64,000 bases of DNA from Oscillospiraceae bacterium (GTDB lineage: Bacteria; Bacillota; Clostridia; Oscillospirales; Ruminococcaceae), in the NCBI GenBank assembly GCA_016291435.1, contig JAEEXH010000002.1, positions 32,061-96,060 of the forward strand. The letters are read 5' to 3'. Below the pieces are notes generated by a model. The model did not search any database, was not told the origin of the DNA, and saw only the letters and a list, made by a program, of their open reading frames with translations. Positions 27,337-34,092 of this stretch are shown here, one piece after another (the stretch's first letter is position 1; each line of letters starts with the position of its first letter). A program made the position numbers and the translations under genes.

Positions 27337-28332
27337 ATGGCAGAAGAAAAGACTTTGGAACAGGCGCTTCAGGAAAACGGCTCGCTGATCTTTCTCGACG
27401 GTGTGGAGAAGAAAGAGACCCGCTGGCTCTGGTATCCGTACATCCCGCTCGGGAAGGTGACGATCCTCATGGGCGACCCCGGAGAGGGCAAATCGACCTT
27501 TGCCCTGAATCTTGCCGCTGCGGTGACAAGGGGGATGCAGTTCCCGGAGACGCACCAAATCGTGACAGCGCCGGATTATGTCCTCTATCAGAATGCGGAG
27601 GACGGGCTCGGCGACACCATCTGCCCGCGGCTTGAGAAAGCAGGTGCGGATCTCCGCCTGGTCATGACGATCAACGAGATGAAGGAGAATGCCGACATGC
27701 AGAGCACGATGCTCTATGAGATCATCTCGAAGATCAGACCGAAGCTGGTGATCCTGGATCCGCTGCAAGCCTATCTCGGCGATCATGTGGACATGCACAG
27801 AGCCAATGAGGTCAGACCCGTGATGCGCTATCTTGCGATGCTTGCCGATCACTTCGGCTGCGCCATTGTCCTCATCGGGCACATGAACAAGAAAGCCGAC
27901 CTGAAATCGCTTTACCGCAGCATCGGCAGCATTGACCTCACGGCTGCGGCAAGATCTGTCCTGCTTGTCGGGCGCGACCCCTCAGAGCCCGCGCGCAGAG
28001 TGATTGCACAGGTGAAGAATTCACTGGCTCCCGAGGGGGAAAATGTCGCATTCACGATCAATGACGGGGTCTTTCACTTCGAGGGCGTCTGCGATGTGCC
28101 GACAGAACGGCTGCTCTCCCAGAGAGAGCGCAGGGTCACCCCGCGCGACAGGGCGGCTGAATGCCTGACCCGCTGGCTGACCGAACACGGGGAGATCTCC
28201 GTGCGCGAGATCTATGACATGGCATGCGGGGAGGAAATCACAAAAGCAGCGCTTCTGCGGGCAAAAGCATCACTTGGCATTCATGCGCACAGGCAGAATA
28301 ATCAGTGGTACTGGTCGCTTCCGAAAGCGTAA
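27337..28332 (+). CDS. RepA-type (AAA_25) replicative helicase-like ATPase
   Basis: The 331-residue protein has a RecA-fold core: Walker A ILMGDPGEGKSTFALNLAAA (about residue 48), Walker B-like KLVILDPLQAYLG, and the GHMNKK and RSIGSIDLTAAARSVLLVGR motifs of RepA/AAA_25 ATPases of phages and plasmids. The C-terminal 65 residues form a probable winged helix ending QWYWSLP, as in that group. Such proteins unwind DNA at plasmid or phage origins; here the gene sits alone in the chromosome with inverted repeats on both sides. SD GAAAGGAG at ideal spacing. A role in replication of a mobile element is inferred from family and context only. Confidence 0.85.
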   Translation: MAEEKTLEQALQENGSLIFLDGVEKKETRWLWYPYIPLGKVTILMGDPGEGKSTFALNLAAAVTRGMQFPETHQIVTAPDYVLYQNAEDGLGDTICPRLEKAGADLRLVMTINEMKENADMQSTMLYEIISKIRPKLVILDPLQAYLGDHVDMHRANEVRPVMRYLAMLADHFGCAIVLIGHMNKKADLKSLYRSIGSIDLTAAARSVLLVGRDPSEPARRVIAQVKNSLAPEGENVAFTINDGVFHFEGVCDVPTERLLSQRERRVTPRDRAAECLTRWLTEHGEISVREIYDMACGEEITKAALLRAKASLGIHAHRQNNQWYWSLPKA

Positions 28333-28385
28333 GGCGCGCAAGAAGCGCAAGGAGAGCAAGAAGCGCACCCCCTTATAAAGTGCGC
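28330..28385. repeat. Right inverted repeat of the RepA-type gene
   Basis: It starts with the gene's stop TAA and reads TAAGGCGCGCAAGAAGCGCA onward, with a 9-bp insertion relative to the left copy. Its distal half is a perfect hairpin AAGAAGCGCAC-N11-GTGCGCTTCTT (28358-28390). Confidence 0.85.
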
Positions 28386-28454
28386 TTCTTAAAATGTAAA
28401 GCAGGGAGCACGACATGTTCAATAGCTGCGAACAGCAGCGTCAACGGTCTGTCA

Positions 28455-28515
28455 TTGGGCGTCTTCGGTTGGGCTCCCGGAGGCAAAACGCCAGCACGGG
28501 CTCCGTGCTTCACAA
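28455..28515. other. Structured intergenic segment before the oxidoreductase operon
   Basis: The 280-bp gap 28333-28616 holds, after the right inverted repeat, a GC-rich stretch with complementary pieces (GGCGT...ACGCC, and GCACGG-gct-CCGTGC) just upstream of the korDABC promoter. No start codon with SD gives a credible protein. Possibly another repeat type or an upstream regulatory structure. Confidence 0.3.
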
Positions 28516-28523
28516 TTTCCCTC

Positions 28524-28552
28524 TTGCAATTCCCTGTAAAATGTGCTATAAT
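28524..28552 (+). promoter_or_regulatory. Promoter of the korDABC-like operon
   Basis: TTGCAA (28524-28529), 17 bp, TATAAT (28547-28552). Confidence 0.8.
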
Positions 28553-28616
28553 AATAGATACGCTGAGGCGCAATGCCGGCGGCGCACATTAAAAACGGAA
28601 AGGACTGATATGGACT

Positions 28617-28823
28617 ATGGCGAAAATGAACGTCATCTTCGACCGCTGCAAGGGCTGCGAGCTCTGCACGACCGCATGTCCCAAGCAAATTGTCGCGATT
28701 CAGCATGAGAAACGCAACAAGGAAGGCGTATTCACCGCCTACTGTACCGATGACGATGCCTGCATCGGCTGTGCAATGTGCGCGATGATGTGCCCGGATT
28801 GTGCCATTATCATCGAGAATTAA
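28617..28823 (+). CDS. korD: 2-oxoacid:ferredoxin oxidoreductase, ferredoxin-like delta subunit
   Basis: The 68-residue protein carries two 4Fe-4S motifs, CKGCELCTTACP and CIGCAMCAMMCP, and begins MAKMNVIFDRCKGC as do KorD/VorD subunits. It passes electrons from the TPP site to free ferredoxin. It is first of four adjacent subunit genes. The SD (GGAAAGGA) is about 12 nt from this ATG; another ATG at 28610, closer to the SD, is out of frame and encodes nothing recognisable. Confidence 0.92.
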   Translation: MAKMNVIFDRCKGCELCTTACPKQIVAIQHEKRNKEGVFTAYCTDDDACIGCAMCAMMCPDCAIIIEN

Positions 28824-28840
28824 CGAAAGGATGTGCTTCA

Positions 28841-29902
28841 ATGGAAAAGGTTTTAATGAAGGGTAATGAAGCACTTGCCGAGGCTGCCATCCGTGCAGGC
28901 TGCAAATGTTTCTTTGGCTACCCGATCACCCCGCAGACCGAGCTCTCCGAGTATCTCGCAAAGCAGATGCCGAAGCGCGGCGGTGTCTTTCTTCAGGCGG
29001 AATCTGAGGTCGCTGCAATCAATATGGTGCTTGGCGCCGCAGGTACCGGCACCAGAGTCATGACCTCCTCCTCCTCCCCCGGAATCTCTCTGAAATCTGA
29101 GGGTATCTCCTATATCGCAGGCTCCGATGTGCCCTGCCTCATCGTCAATGTCGAGCGCGGCGGCCCGGGTCTCGGCTCGATCCAGCCCTCCCAGCAGGAT
29201 TACTGGCAGGCGACAAAGGGTCTTGGCCACGGCGATTTCCACCTCATTATCCTGGCGCCGAACTCCGTGCAGGAGGTCGTCAACCTCGTCACAAAGGCGT
29301 TTGACCTCGGCGAAAAGTACCGCATGCCCGTCATGCTGCTCTCCGACGGTCTGCTCGGTCAGATGATGGAGCCGGTAGAATTCCCGGAGATCACCCCCTC
29401 TCAGGCGGATAACTCCGCATGGGCAGCCTGCGGCACCAAGATGGAGAGAGAGCACCATATCGTCAACTCGCTCTACATCGAAGCCCTCGACCTCGAGGAG
29501 CAGGTCAAGCGCCGCTACGAGCGCTATGCAAAGATCGAGGAGACCGAGGCAATGGCAGAGACCTATCTCTGCGAGGATGCTGACATTATCGTGACCGCAT
29601 TCGGCGCGACCTCCCGTGTCGCAAAGTCTGCCGTCAACAAGGCAAGAGCCGAGGGCATCAAGGCGGGTCTCTTCCGTCCGATCACGCTCTGGCCGTTCCC
29701 GAAGGCTGAGCTCAATGCCGCCTGCAAGAATGCAAAGGCTGTCCTCTCCGTCGAGATGAACATGGGTCAGATGATCGACGATGTGAAGCTCGCGCTCGAT
29801 TGCCGTCTCCCGGTCTCCTTCTTCGGCAGAACCGGCGGTGTTGTGCCGTCGCCGAAGGAAGTGCTTGAGGAGCTGAGAAAGCTGAACGGAGGTGCGCAGT
29901 AA
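28841..29902 (+). CDS. korA: 2-oxoacid:ferredoxin oxidoreductase, alpha subunit
   Basis: The 353-residue subunit matches KorA/VorB: KGNEALAEAAIRAGCKCFFG, YPITPQTELSEYL, FLQAESEVAAINMVLGAAGT and VNVERGGPGLGSIQPSQQDY. It starts at MEKVLMKGNE (28841, AAAGGA upstream); the track's 28778 start lies inside korD. It forms the pyrimidine-binding half of the enzyme with KorB. Substrate could be 2-oxoglutarate or branched 2-oxoacids and cannot be decided here. The end overlaps korB by one base (TAATG). Confidence 0.93.
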   Translation: MEKVLMKGNEALAEAAIRAGCKCFFGYPITPQTELSEYLAKQMPKRGGVFLQAESEVAAINMVLGAAGTGTRVMTSSSSPGISLKSEGISYIAGSDVPCLIVNVERGGPGLGSIQPSQQDYWQATKGLGHGDFHLIILAPNSVQEVVNLVTKAFDLGEKYRMPVMLLSDGLLGQMMEPVEFPEITPSQADNSAWAACGTKMEREHHIVNSLYIEALDLEEQVKRRYERYAKIEETEAMAETYLCEDADIIVTAFGATSRVAKSAVNKARAEGIKAGLFRPITLWPFPKAELNAACKNAKAVLSVEMNMGQMIDDVKLALDCRLPVSFFGRTGGVVPSPKEVLEELRKLNGGAQ

Positions 29903-30687
29903 TGGCTGTGAAATTTCAGAGACCGCATTCCCTGTGTGATGTCCGTCTGCACTATTGCGCAGGCTGCACGCACGGCATCATCCACCGTCTTGTCGCAGAA
30001 GTGATCGACGAGATGGGCATTGAGGGCACGACCGTCGGCGTATGTCCGGTCGGCTGCTCCGTGTTTGCATATAATTACTTCAACTGTGACATGATCGAGG
30101 CACCGCACGGCAGAGCTCCGGCCGTCGCAACCGGCGTCAAGCGCGCAAGACCCGATCTGAATGTCTTTACCTATCAGGGCGACGGCGACCTCGCTGCAAT
30201 CGGTACCGCGGAGACTGTCCATGCGGCAACCAGAGGCGAAAATATCGTTGTCATCTTCGTCAATAACGGTACCTACGGCATGACCGGCGGTCAGATGGCT
30301 CCGACCACGCTGCCCGGTCAGGTCACCACGACCTCTCCTTACGGCAGAGATCCGAAGACCGCAGGCTATCCTGTCCGCGTCTGCGAGATGCTCTCGACCC
30401 TTTCCGGCACGGCACTCGCTGTCCGCACGGCTGTTGACTCCGTCCCGCATATCCGCGAGACCAAGAAGATGATCCGCAAGGCATTCGAGAATCAGCAGAG
30501 GGGCAACGGCTTCTCCATCGTCGAAGTCCTCTCGACCTGCCCCTCGAACTGGGGTCTCACGCCGAAGGAGTCCATCAAGCGCCTGCAGGAGGAGTGCATC
30601 CCCTACTATCCGCTCGGTGTTTACAAGGATGTTGAGATCGCAGAGGCAAATGCCGATCTGCTCGCAATGGGAGGTGCCGCGAAATGA
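29902..30687 (+). CDS. korB: 2-oxoacid:ferredoxin oxidoreductase, TPP-binding beta subunit
   Basis: The 261-residue subunit has the thiamine diphosphate motif GDGDLAAIGTAETVHAATRG ending in NNGTYGMTGGQ, the Cys cluster HYCAGCTHG and GVCPVGCSVF, consistent with KorB/VorA. It couples decarboxylation to electron transfer. It overlaps korC by 4 nt. Confidence 0.94.
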   Translation: MAVKFQRPHSLCDVRLHYCAGCTHGIIHRLVAEVIDEMGIEGTTVGVCPVGCSVFAYNYFNCDMIEAPHGRAPAVATGVKRARPDLNVFTYQGDGDLAAIGTAETVHAATRGENIVVIFVNNGTYGMTGGQMAPTTLPGQVTTTSPYGRDPKTAGYPVRVCEMLSTLSGTALAVRTAVDSVPHIRETKKMIRKAFENQQRGNGFSIVEVLSTCPSNWGLTPKESIKRLQEECIPYYPLGVYKDVEIAEANADLLAMGGAAK

Positions 30688-31220
30688 CATATGAAATTCT
30701 GCTCGCGGGCTTCGGCGGACAGGGCATCCTGTTTGCCGGCAAGCTGCTCGCTTACTGTGCGCTGTTTGAGGGCAAGGAAATCTCCTGGCTCCCCAGCTAC
30801 GGTCCTGAGATGCGCGGAGGCAAGTGCAACTGCTCCGTGACAATCTCCGATGAGCCGATCGGTTCCCCGCAGGTGCTGGAGCCGGATCTGCTGGTCGTGC
30901 TGAACGGTCCGTCCTTTGACGCTTTCATGGGCAATGTGAAGCCCGGCGGCAAGGCATTTGTTGACAGCTCGATGGTCGCGCAGAAGACCGACCGCACCGA
31001 TATTGAGACATTCTATGTCCCGGCGACCCAGCTCGCAGATGACAACAATCTCGCGAAGGGCGCAAATATCGTCCTGCTCGGCAAGCTGCTGCACGAGACC
31101 GGCATCTTCTCCTTTGAGACCGTCCGCAAGGCACTCGAGAAGAACACCCCGGCAAAGCGCGCACATACCATCGACAACAACATGAGAGCACTCCAGCTCG
31201 GCGCGGACTACGCGGGATAA
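30684..31220 (+). CDS. korC: 2-oxoacid:ferredoxin oxidoreductase, gamma subunit
   Basis: The 178-residue subunit begins with the gamma-subunit signature LLAGFGGQGILFAGKLLAYC and has SWLPSYGPEMRGGKCNCSV and IVLLGKLL, typical of KorC/VorC. ATGA overlap with korB. Last gene of the operon; a copy of the dispersed hairpin repeat and a terminator-like hairpin follow. Confidence 0.93.
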   Translation: MTYEILLAGFGGQGILFAGKLLAYCALFEGKEISWLPSYGPEMRGGKCNCSVTISDEPIGSPQVLEPDLLVVLNGPSFDAFMGNVKPGGKAFVDSSMVAQKTDRTDIETFYVPATQLADDNNLAKGANIVLLGKLLHETGIFSFETVRKALEKNTPAKRAHTIDNNMRALQLGADYAG

Positions 31221-31229
31221 GCGGAAGGA

Positions 31230-31285
31230 TTGATAATGGGGCTCTGCCCCAAACCCCGCCGGGGACAGCGGTCCCCGGACCCCGT
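31230..31285. repeat. Dispersed multi-hairpin repeat, copy B
   Basis: ATTGATAATGGGG leads into hairpin GGGGC-tct-GCCCC (31238-31250), linker AAACCCCG, and hairpin CCGGGGAC-agcg-GTCCCCGG (31259-31278). The first hairpin and linker are identical to copy A; the second keeps the pairing with different bases, a sign of compensatory change. Confidence 0.8.
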
Positions 31286-31303
31286 TATATGGCAAAAAGA
31301 TTG

Positions 31304-31331
31304 CCCCTGAGACCGTATGTGGTTTCAGGGG
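31304..31331 (+). terminator. Terminator-like hairpin after the korDABC operon
   Basis: CCCCTGAGACC and GGTTTCAGGGG form an 11-bp stem with one mismatch and a 6-nt loop. The U-run is poor, so efficiency is uncertain. Confidence 0.5.
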
Positions 31332-31385
31332 TGAATTGTATTTAGCGCCCGAAGCTGCCATTTTTGTAAAAAAATTCCCCTTTGA

Positions 31386-31414
31386 TTGACATATCCCGCA
31401 TGATCTGCTATAAT
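31386..31414 (+). promoter_or_regulatory. Promoter of the PrsW-like gene
   Basis: Perfect TTGACA (31386-31391), 17 bp, TATAAT (31409-31414), 24 nt before the ATG. Confidence 0.85.
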
Positions 31415-31437
31415 ATACAAAAAAGGAGGGAAGCCCT

Positions 31438-32463
31438 ATGACTTATATTCTGGCTGCACTTGCCGTCATCCCGGCAATCATCGTGATGCTTTACATCCGG
31501 GGAATTGACAAAATCGAGAAGGAGCCCTGGAAGCTGCTGTTTTCCATTTTGCTCCTCGGCGCGCTCAGCGTCATCCCGATCATGATCGCGGAGCTGATTG
31601 TCGATATCCCCATCAGCATTTTCCCGGAGGGCTCGCTGATTCACGGCTTCTTGCAGGCGTTTGTCTGCGCGGCATTCGTGGAGGAGAGCTTCAAGATGAT
31701 GGTGCTCTGGCTGCGCACATGGAAGCACAAGGAATTCAACTACGTCTTCGACGGCGTGGTCTATGCGGTCTTTGCCTCGATGGGCTTTGCACTTGTGGAG
31801 AATATCCTCTATGTGTTCCAGATGGGCATTACCACGGGCATCCTGCGCGCCGTGACATCCATTCCGGGGCATATGATCTTCGGCGTCTTCATGGGCATGT
31901 ATTACGGCCTTGCAAAGCGGGAAGCGCTCCTCAGAAATGAAAGCGGCAGAAAGAGATATATGATTCTCACATGGCTTGTGCCCGTCATGCTGCACGGCAT
32001 CTATGATTTCTGCCTGATGGTGAACAGCTGGGTGATGCTGCTCATCGGCATTGTCTATTATATCGTGCTGGTGATCTACGCTTTCCGCAAGCTCTCGCGC
32101 ATCCGCAAGGAGGACGCACCGCTCCCGCAGGAAACACCCGTGCCCCCCTATCCGCCGTATCCGGGATACCCGCAGAATCCGGTGTATCCGCAGAATCCGG
32201 CATATCCCCAGAATCCGACATATCCGCAGAATCCGGGATACCCCCAGAATCCGGTGTATCCGCAGAATCCGGCATATCCCCAGAACCCGACATATCCCCA
32301 GAATCCGGCATATCCCCAGAACCCGGTGTATCCGCAGAATCCTGTCACCCCCCAGAGCCCGGTGTACCCGCAGAATCCTGTCACCCCGCAAAGCCCGGCA
32401 TACCCGCAGAATCCGCCTGTCCCGCCCGCACAGGATCCCGCTGACCCCGCAGATCCGCGCTGA
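31438..32463 (+). CDS. PrsW-family intramembrane metalloprotease with a YPQNP repeat tail
   Basis: PrsW proteins are multi-pass membrane proteases that cut anti-sigma factors at site 1 in some Firmicutes. The 341-residue protein has about seven membrane segments in its first 225 residues and the family motifs: AFVEESFK (Glu-Glu), FDGVVYAVFASMGFALVENI, a His in SIPGHMIFGVFMG and HGIYDF. The C-terminal 100 residues are a hydrophilic Pro/Gln/Asn/Tyr repeat: 12 YPQNP and 2 TPQSP units, then DPADPADPR. The repeat tail is not a feature of PrsW as usually described and could be a protein-interaction or wall-facing segment. No sigma/anti-sigma pair is adjacent. Confidence 0.85.
   Translation: MTYILAALAVIPAIIVMLYIRGIDKIEKEPWKLLFSILLLGALSVIPIMIAELIVDIPISIFPEGSLIHGFLQAFVCAAFVEESFKMMVLWLRTWKHKEFNYVFDGVVYAVFASMGFALVENILYVFQMGITTGILRAVTSIPGHMIFGVFMGMYYGLAKREALLRNESGRKRYMILTWLVPVMLHGIYDFCLMVNSWVMLLIGIVYYIVLVIYAFRKLSRIRKEDAPLPQETPVPPYPPYPGYPQNPVYPQNPAYPQNPTYPQNPGYPQNPVYPQNPAYPQNPTYPQNPAYPQNPVYPQNPVTPQSPVYPQNPVTPQSPAYPQNPPVPPAQDPADPADPR
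32167..32415 (+). repeat. In-frame pentapeptide tandem repeat (YPQNP)
   Basis: A 15-18 bp DNA repeat of the form tatccgcagaatccg runs 249 bp inside the PrsW-like gene, with third-position variants. It is prone to slippage and copy-number change, which would alter tail length without breaking frame for 3n changes. Confidence 0.9.
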
Positions 32464-32506
32464 ACGCTCCTATTATGAAAGGTATGCGAAAAATCCGTGT
32501 GAGCCA

Positions 32507-32535
32507 TTGCATTTTTCCACAATCTGTGCTATAAT
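32507..32535 (+). promoter_or_regulatory. Promoter of the 42-aa membrane peptide gene
   Basis: TTGCAT (32507-32512), 17 bp, TATAAT (32530-32535). Confidence 0.75.
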
Positions 32536-32596
32536 ATAAAAGGCGGAGAAGATACCGCAGAGAAAATGCCGGTCTCCGGCAGGAAGGAGCGTCTAT

Positions 32597-32725
32597 ATGA
32601 AAGCAGTTTGCAAGACATTGCTCTTTATCGTCATCGCGGCAGGCGCCGTGTTTTCCGTGTATCACGCGATCAAACTCTACCGCAGCAAATATGCCCCGCG
32701 CTACCTGAAAGGGAATGCCTGCTGA
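32597..32725 (+). CDS. 42-residue single-span membrane peptide
   Basis: This ORF is too short for the track. It starts MKAVCKTLLFIVIAAGAVFS and continues YHAIKLYRSKYAPRYLKGNAC, giving one membrane helix (residues about 7-24) and a basic cytoplasmic tail. Support: its own promoter 60 nt upstream, SD AGGAAGGAG at 7-nt spacing, and codon use like its neighbours. It lies between the PrsW-like gene and ilvE. No family is recognised; it may be a regulatory or stress small protein. Confidence 0.7.
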   Translation: MKAVCKTLLFIVIAAGAVFSVYHAIKLYRSKYAPRYLKGNAC

Positions 32726-32781
32726 TCGGTGTATCAGCTGACATAGAAATCTTAAGGCTTTAAGAAAAGAGGAAAAACATC

Positions 32782-33849
32782 ATGGACATTCGTTTTGAGA
32801 AGGCAGCCGTGCTGAAAGAAAAGCCGGCAGACGAAACCAAGCTGGGATTCGGCCACGTCTTTACCGACTATATGTTCGTCATGGACTATACCGCCGGTCA
32901 GGGCTGGCATGATGCCCGCATCATCCCTTACGGCAATCTGTCGCTTTCCCCGGCTGCACTCTGCCTGCACTACGGCCAGGAGGTCTTCGAGGGCATGAAG
33001 GCATATCGCCGTGCTGACGGCGGCATCCAGCTCTTCCGCCCGGAGGAGAACTTCAAGCGTCTGAACAGCTCCAATAACCGTCTGGTCATCCCGGAGCTCC
33101 CCGTTGATATGGCAATGGAGGGTCTCAAGGAGCTGCTGAAGGTCGAGAAGGACTGGGTTCCGCACATCGACGGCGCATCGCTCTATATCCGCCCGTTCAT
33201 CATCGCAGTTGACCCGTTCCTCGGCGTCAAGCCCGGCGATGAGTATATGTTCATCATCATTCTCTCCCCGTCCGGCGCTTACTACGCATCGGGTCTCGAT
33301 CCCGTCAAGATCTATGTCGAGTCCAAGTATGTCCGTGCGGTGCGCGGCGGCATGGGCTACACCAAGACCGGCGGCAACTACGCTGCTTCCCTGATCGGTC
33401 AGGATGAGGCACACAAGGAGGGCTATTCTCAGGTTCTCTGGCTCGACGGCGTGGAGCAGAAGTACATCGAGGAAGTCGGCGCAATGAACATCATGTTCGT
33501 CATCGACGGCGAGATCGTCACGCCGGAGCTTCAGGGCTCCATCCTCCCGGGCATCACGAGAAAGTCTGTGCTCGAGCTGACCAAGAGCTGGGGCATGAAG
33601 GTGTCCGAGCGCCGCATCACCATTCAGGAGATCGCGGATGCCTATGATGCAGGCAAGCTCGACGAGGTCTTCGGCACCGGCACTGCGGCTGTCATCTCCC
33701 CGGTCGGCCACCTCAAGTGGGGCGACAAGGTCATGACGATCAACGACAACAAGATCGGACCGATCTCCCAGAAGATTTACGATACCATGACCGGTATCCA
33801 GTGGGGCAAGATCGCAGATCCGTTCGGCTGGGTCGTGCCGCTGGACTAA
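32782..33849 (+). CDS. ilvE: Branched-chain amino acid aminotransferase
   Basis: This PLP enzyme (class IV fold) interconverts branched 2-oxoacids and leucine, isoleucine or valine. The 355-residue protein shows YGQEVFEGMKAYRRADG, RPEENFKRLNSS and, near the PLP lysine, GGMGYTKTGGNYAAS; GTGTAAVISPVG forms the phosphate-binding end. The size and motifs match the long (BCAT group II) type. ATG follows AAGAGGAAA. It stands alone with hairpins on the 3' side. Confidence 0.96.
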   Translation: MDIRFEKAAVLKEKPADETKLGFGHVFTDYMFVMDYTAGQGWHDARIIPYGNLSLSPAALCLHYGQEVFEGMKAYRRADGGIQLFRPEENFKRLNSSNNRLVIPELPVDMAMEGLKELLKVEKDWVPHIDGASLYIRPFIIAVDPFLGVKPGDEYMFIIILSPSGAYYASGLDPVKIYVESKYVRAVRGGMGYTKTGGNYAASLIGQDEAHKEGYSQVLWLDGVEQKYIEEVGAMNIMFVIDGEIVTPELQGSILPGITRKSVLELTKSWGMKVSERRITIQEIADAYDAGKLDEVFGTGTAAVISPVGHLKWGDKVMTINDNKIGPISQKIYDTMTGIQWGKIADPFGWVVPLD

Positions 33850-33980
33850 GACCCGGAGCCCGGGCAGGCGCTTTTCTCAAGTCAACTGACTTTCCCGTTC
33901 TTGTCAGCGCACCGGTGACGCCGCTGTTCGCGGCTGTTGCAGGGATGACTTCGAGTTTGTGCAGATATAATTGAATGAAA

Positions 33981-34011
33981 ATGCCCCCGGTAAGGTTTTT
34001 ACCGGGGGCAT
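33981..34011. terminator. Strong hairpin between ilvE and thyX
   Basis: ATGCCCCCGGTAA and TTACCGGGGGCAT are fully complementary around GGTTT. There is no long U-run on either side. The preceding 130 nt (33850-33980) hold no gene that can be supported. Confidence 0.6.
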
Positions 34012-34024
34012 GCTGTATATACAG

Positions 34025-34053
34025 TTGACAGATTGCGCATTTCATGATACAAT
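34025..34053 (+). promoter_or_regulatory. thyX promoter
   Basis: TTGACA (34025-34030), 17 bp, TACAAT (34048-34053), 39 nt before the ATG. Confidence 0.8.
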
Positions 34054-34092
34054 AAATTAACAGCACACTTCACCGAAAGGAAGCCAAATCCC

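Larger units (their letters stand above)
27117..28385 (+). mobile_element. Candidate single-gene element bracketed by ~50-bp inverted repeats
   Basis: A 48-bp segment at 27117-27164 recurs as its reverse complement at 28330-28385, with 46 matched positions and three small indels. Between them lies one gene for a RepA-type ATPase plus a palindrome-rich 170-bp leader. The repeats contain an iteron-like unit AAGAAGCGC. The right copy begins with the stop codon of the gene. No transposase, integrase or clear target-site duplication was found, so this may be a relic, a non-autonomous element or an immobile replication module. The boundary call is from direct reading; mobility is inference. Confidence 0.5.

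Noticed and set aside
28415-28708. 97-aa plus-strand ORF starting before korD
   Set aside because: It is out of frame with the ferredoxin-like subunit and crosses the promoter and SD; no family features.
31408-32391. 327-aa minus-strand ORF with IHRILGICRIL repeats
   Set aside because: Antisense reading of the YPQNP repeat and the PrsW-like gene, which has the promoter, SD and family motifs.
32167-32415. Possible CRISPR-like array
   Set aside because: The period is 15-18 bp with no spacers, and it is in frame as YPQNP codons of the PrsW-like gene.
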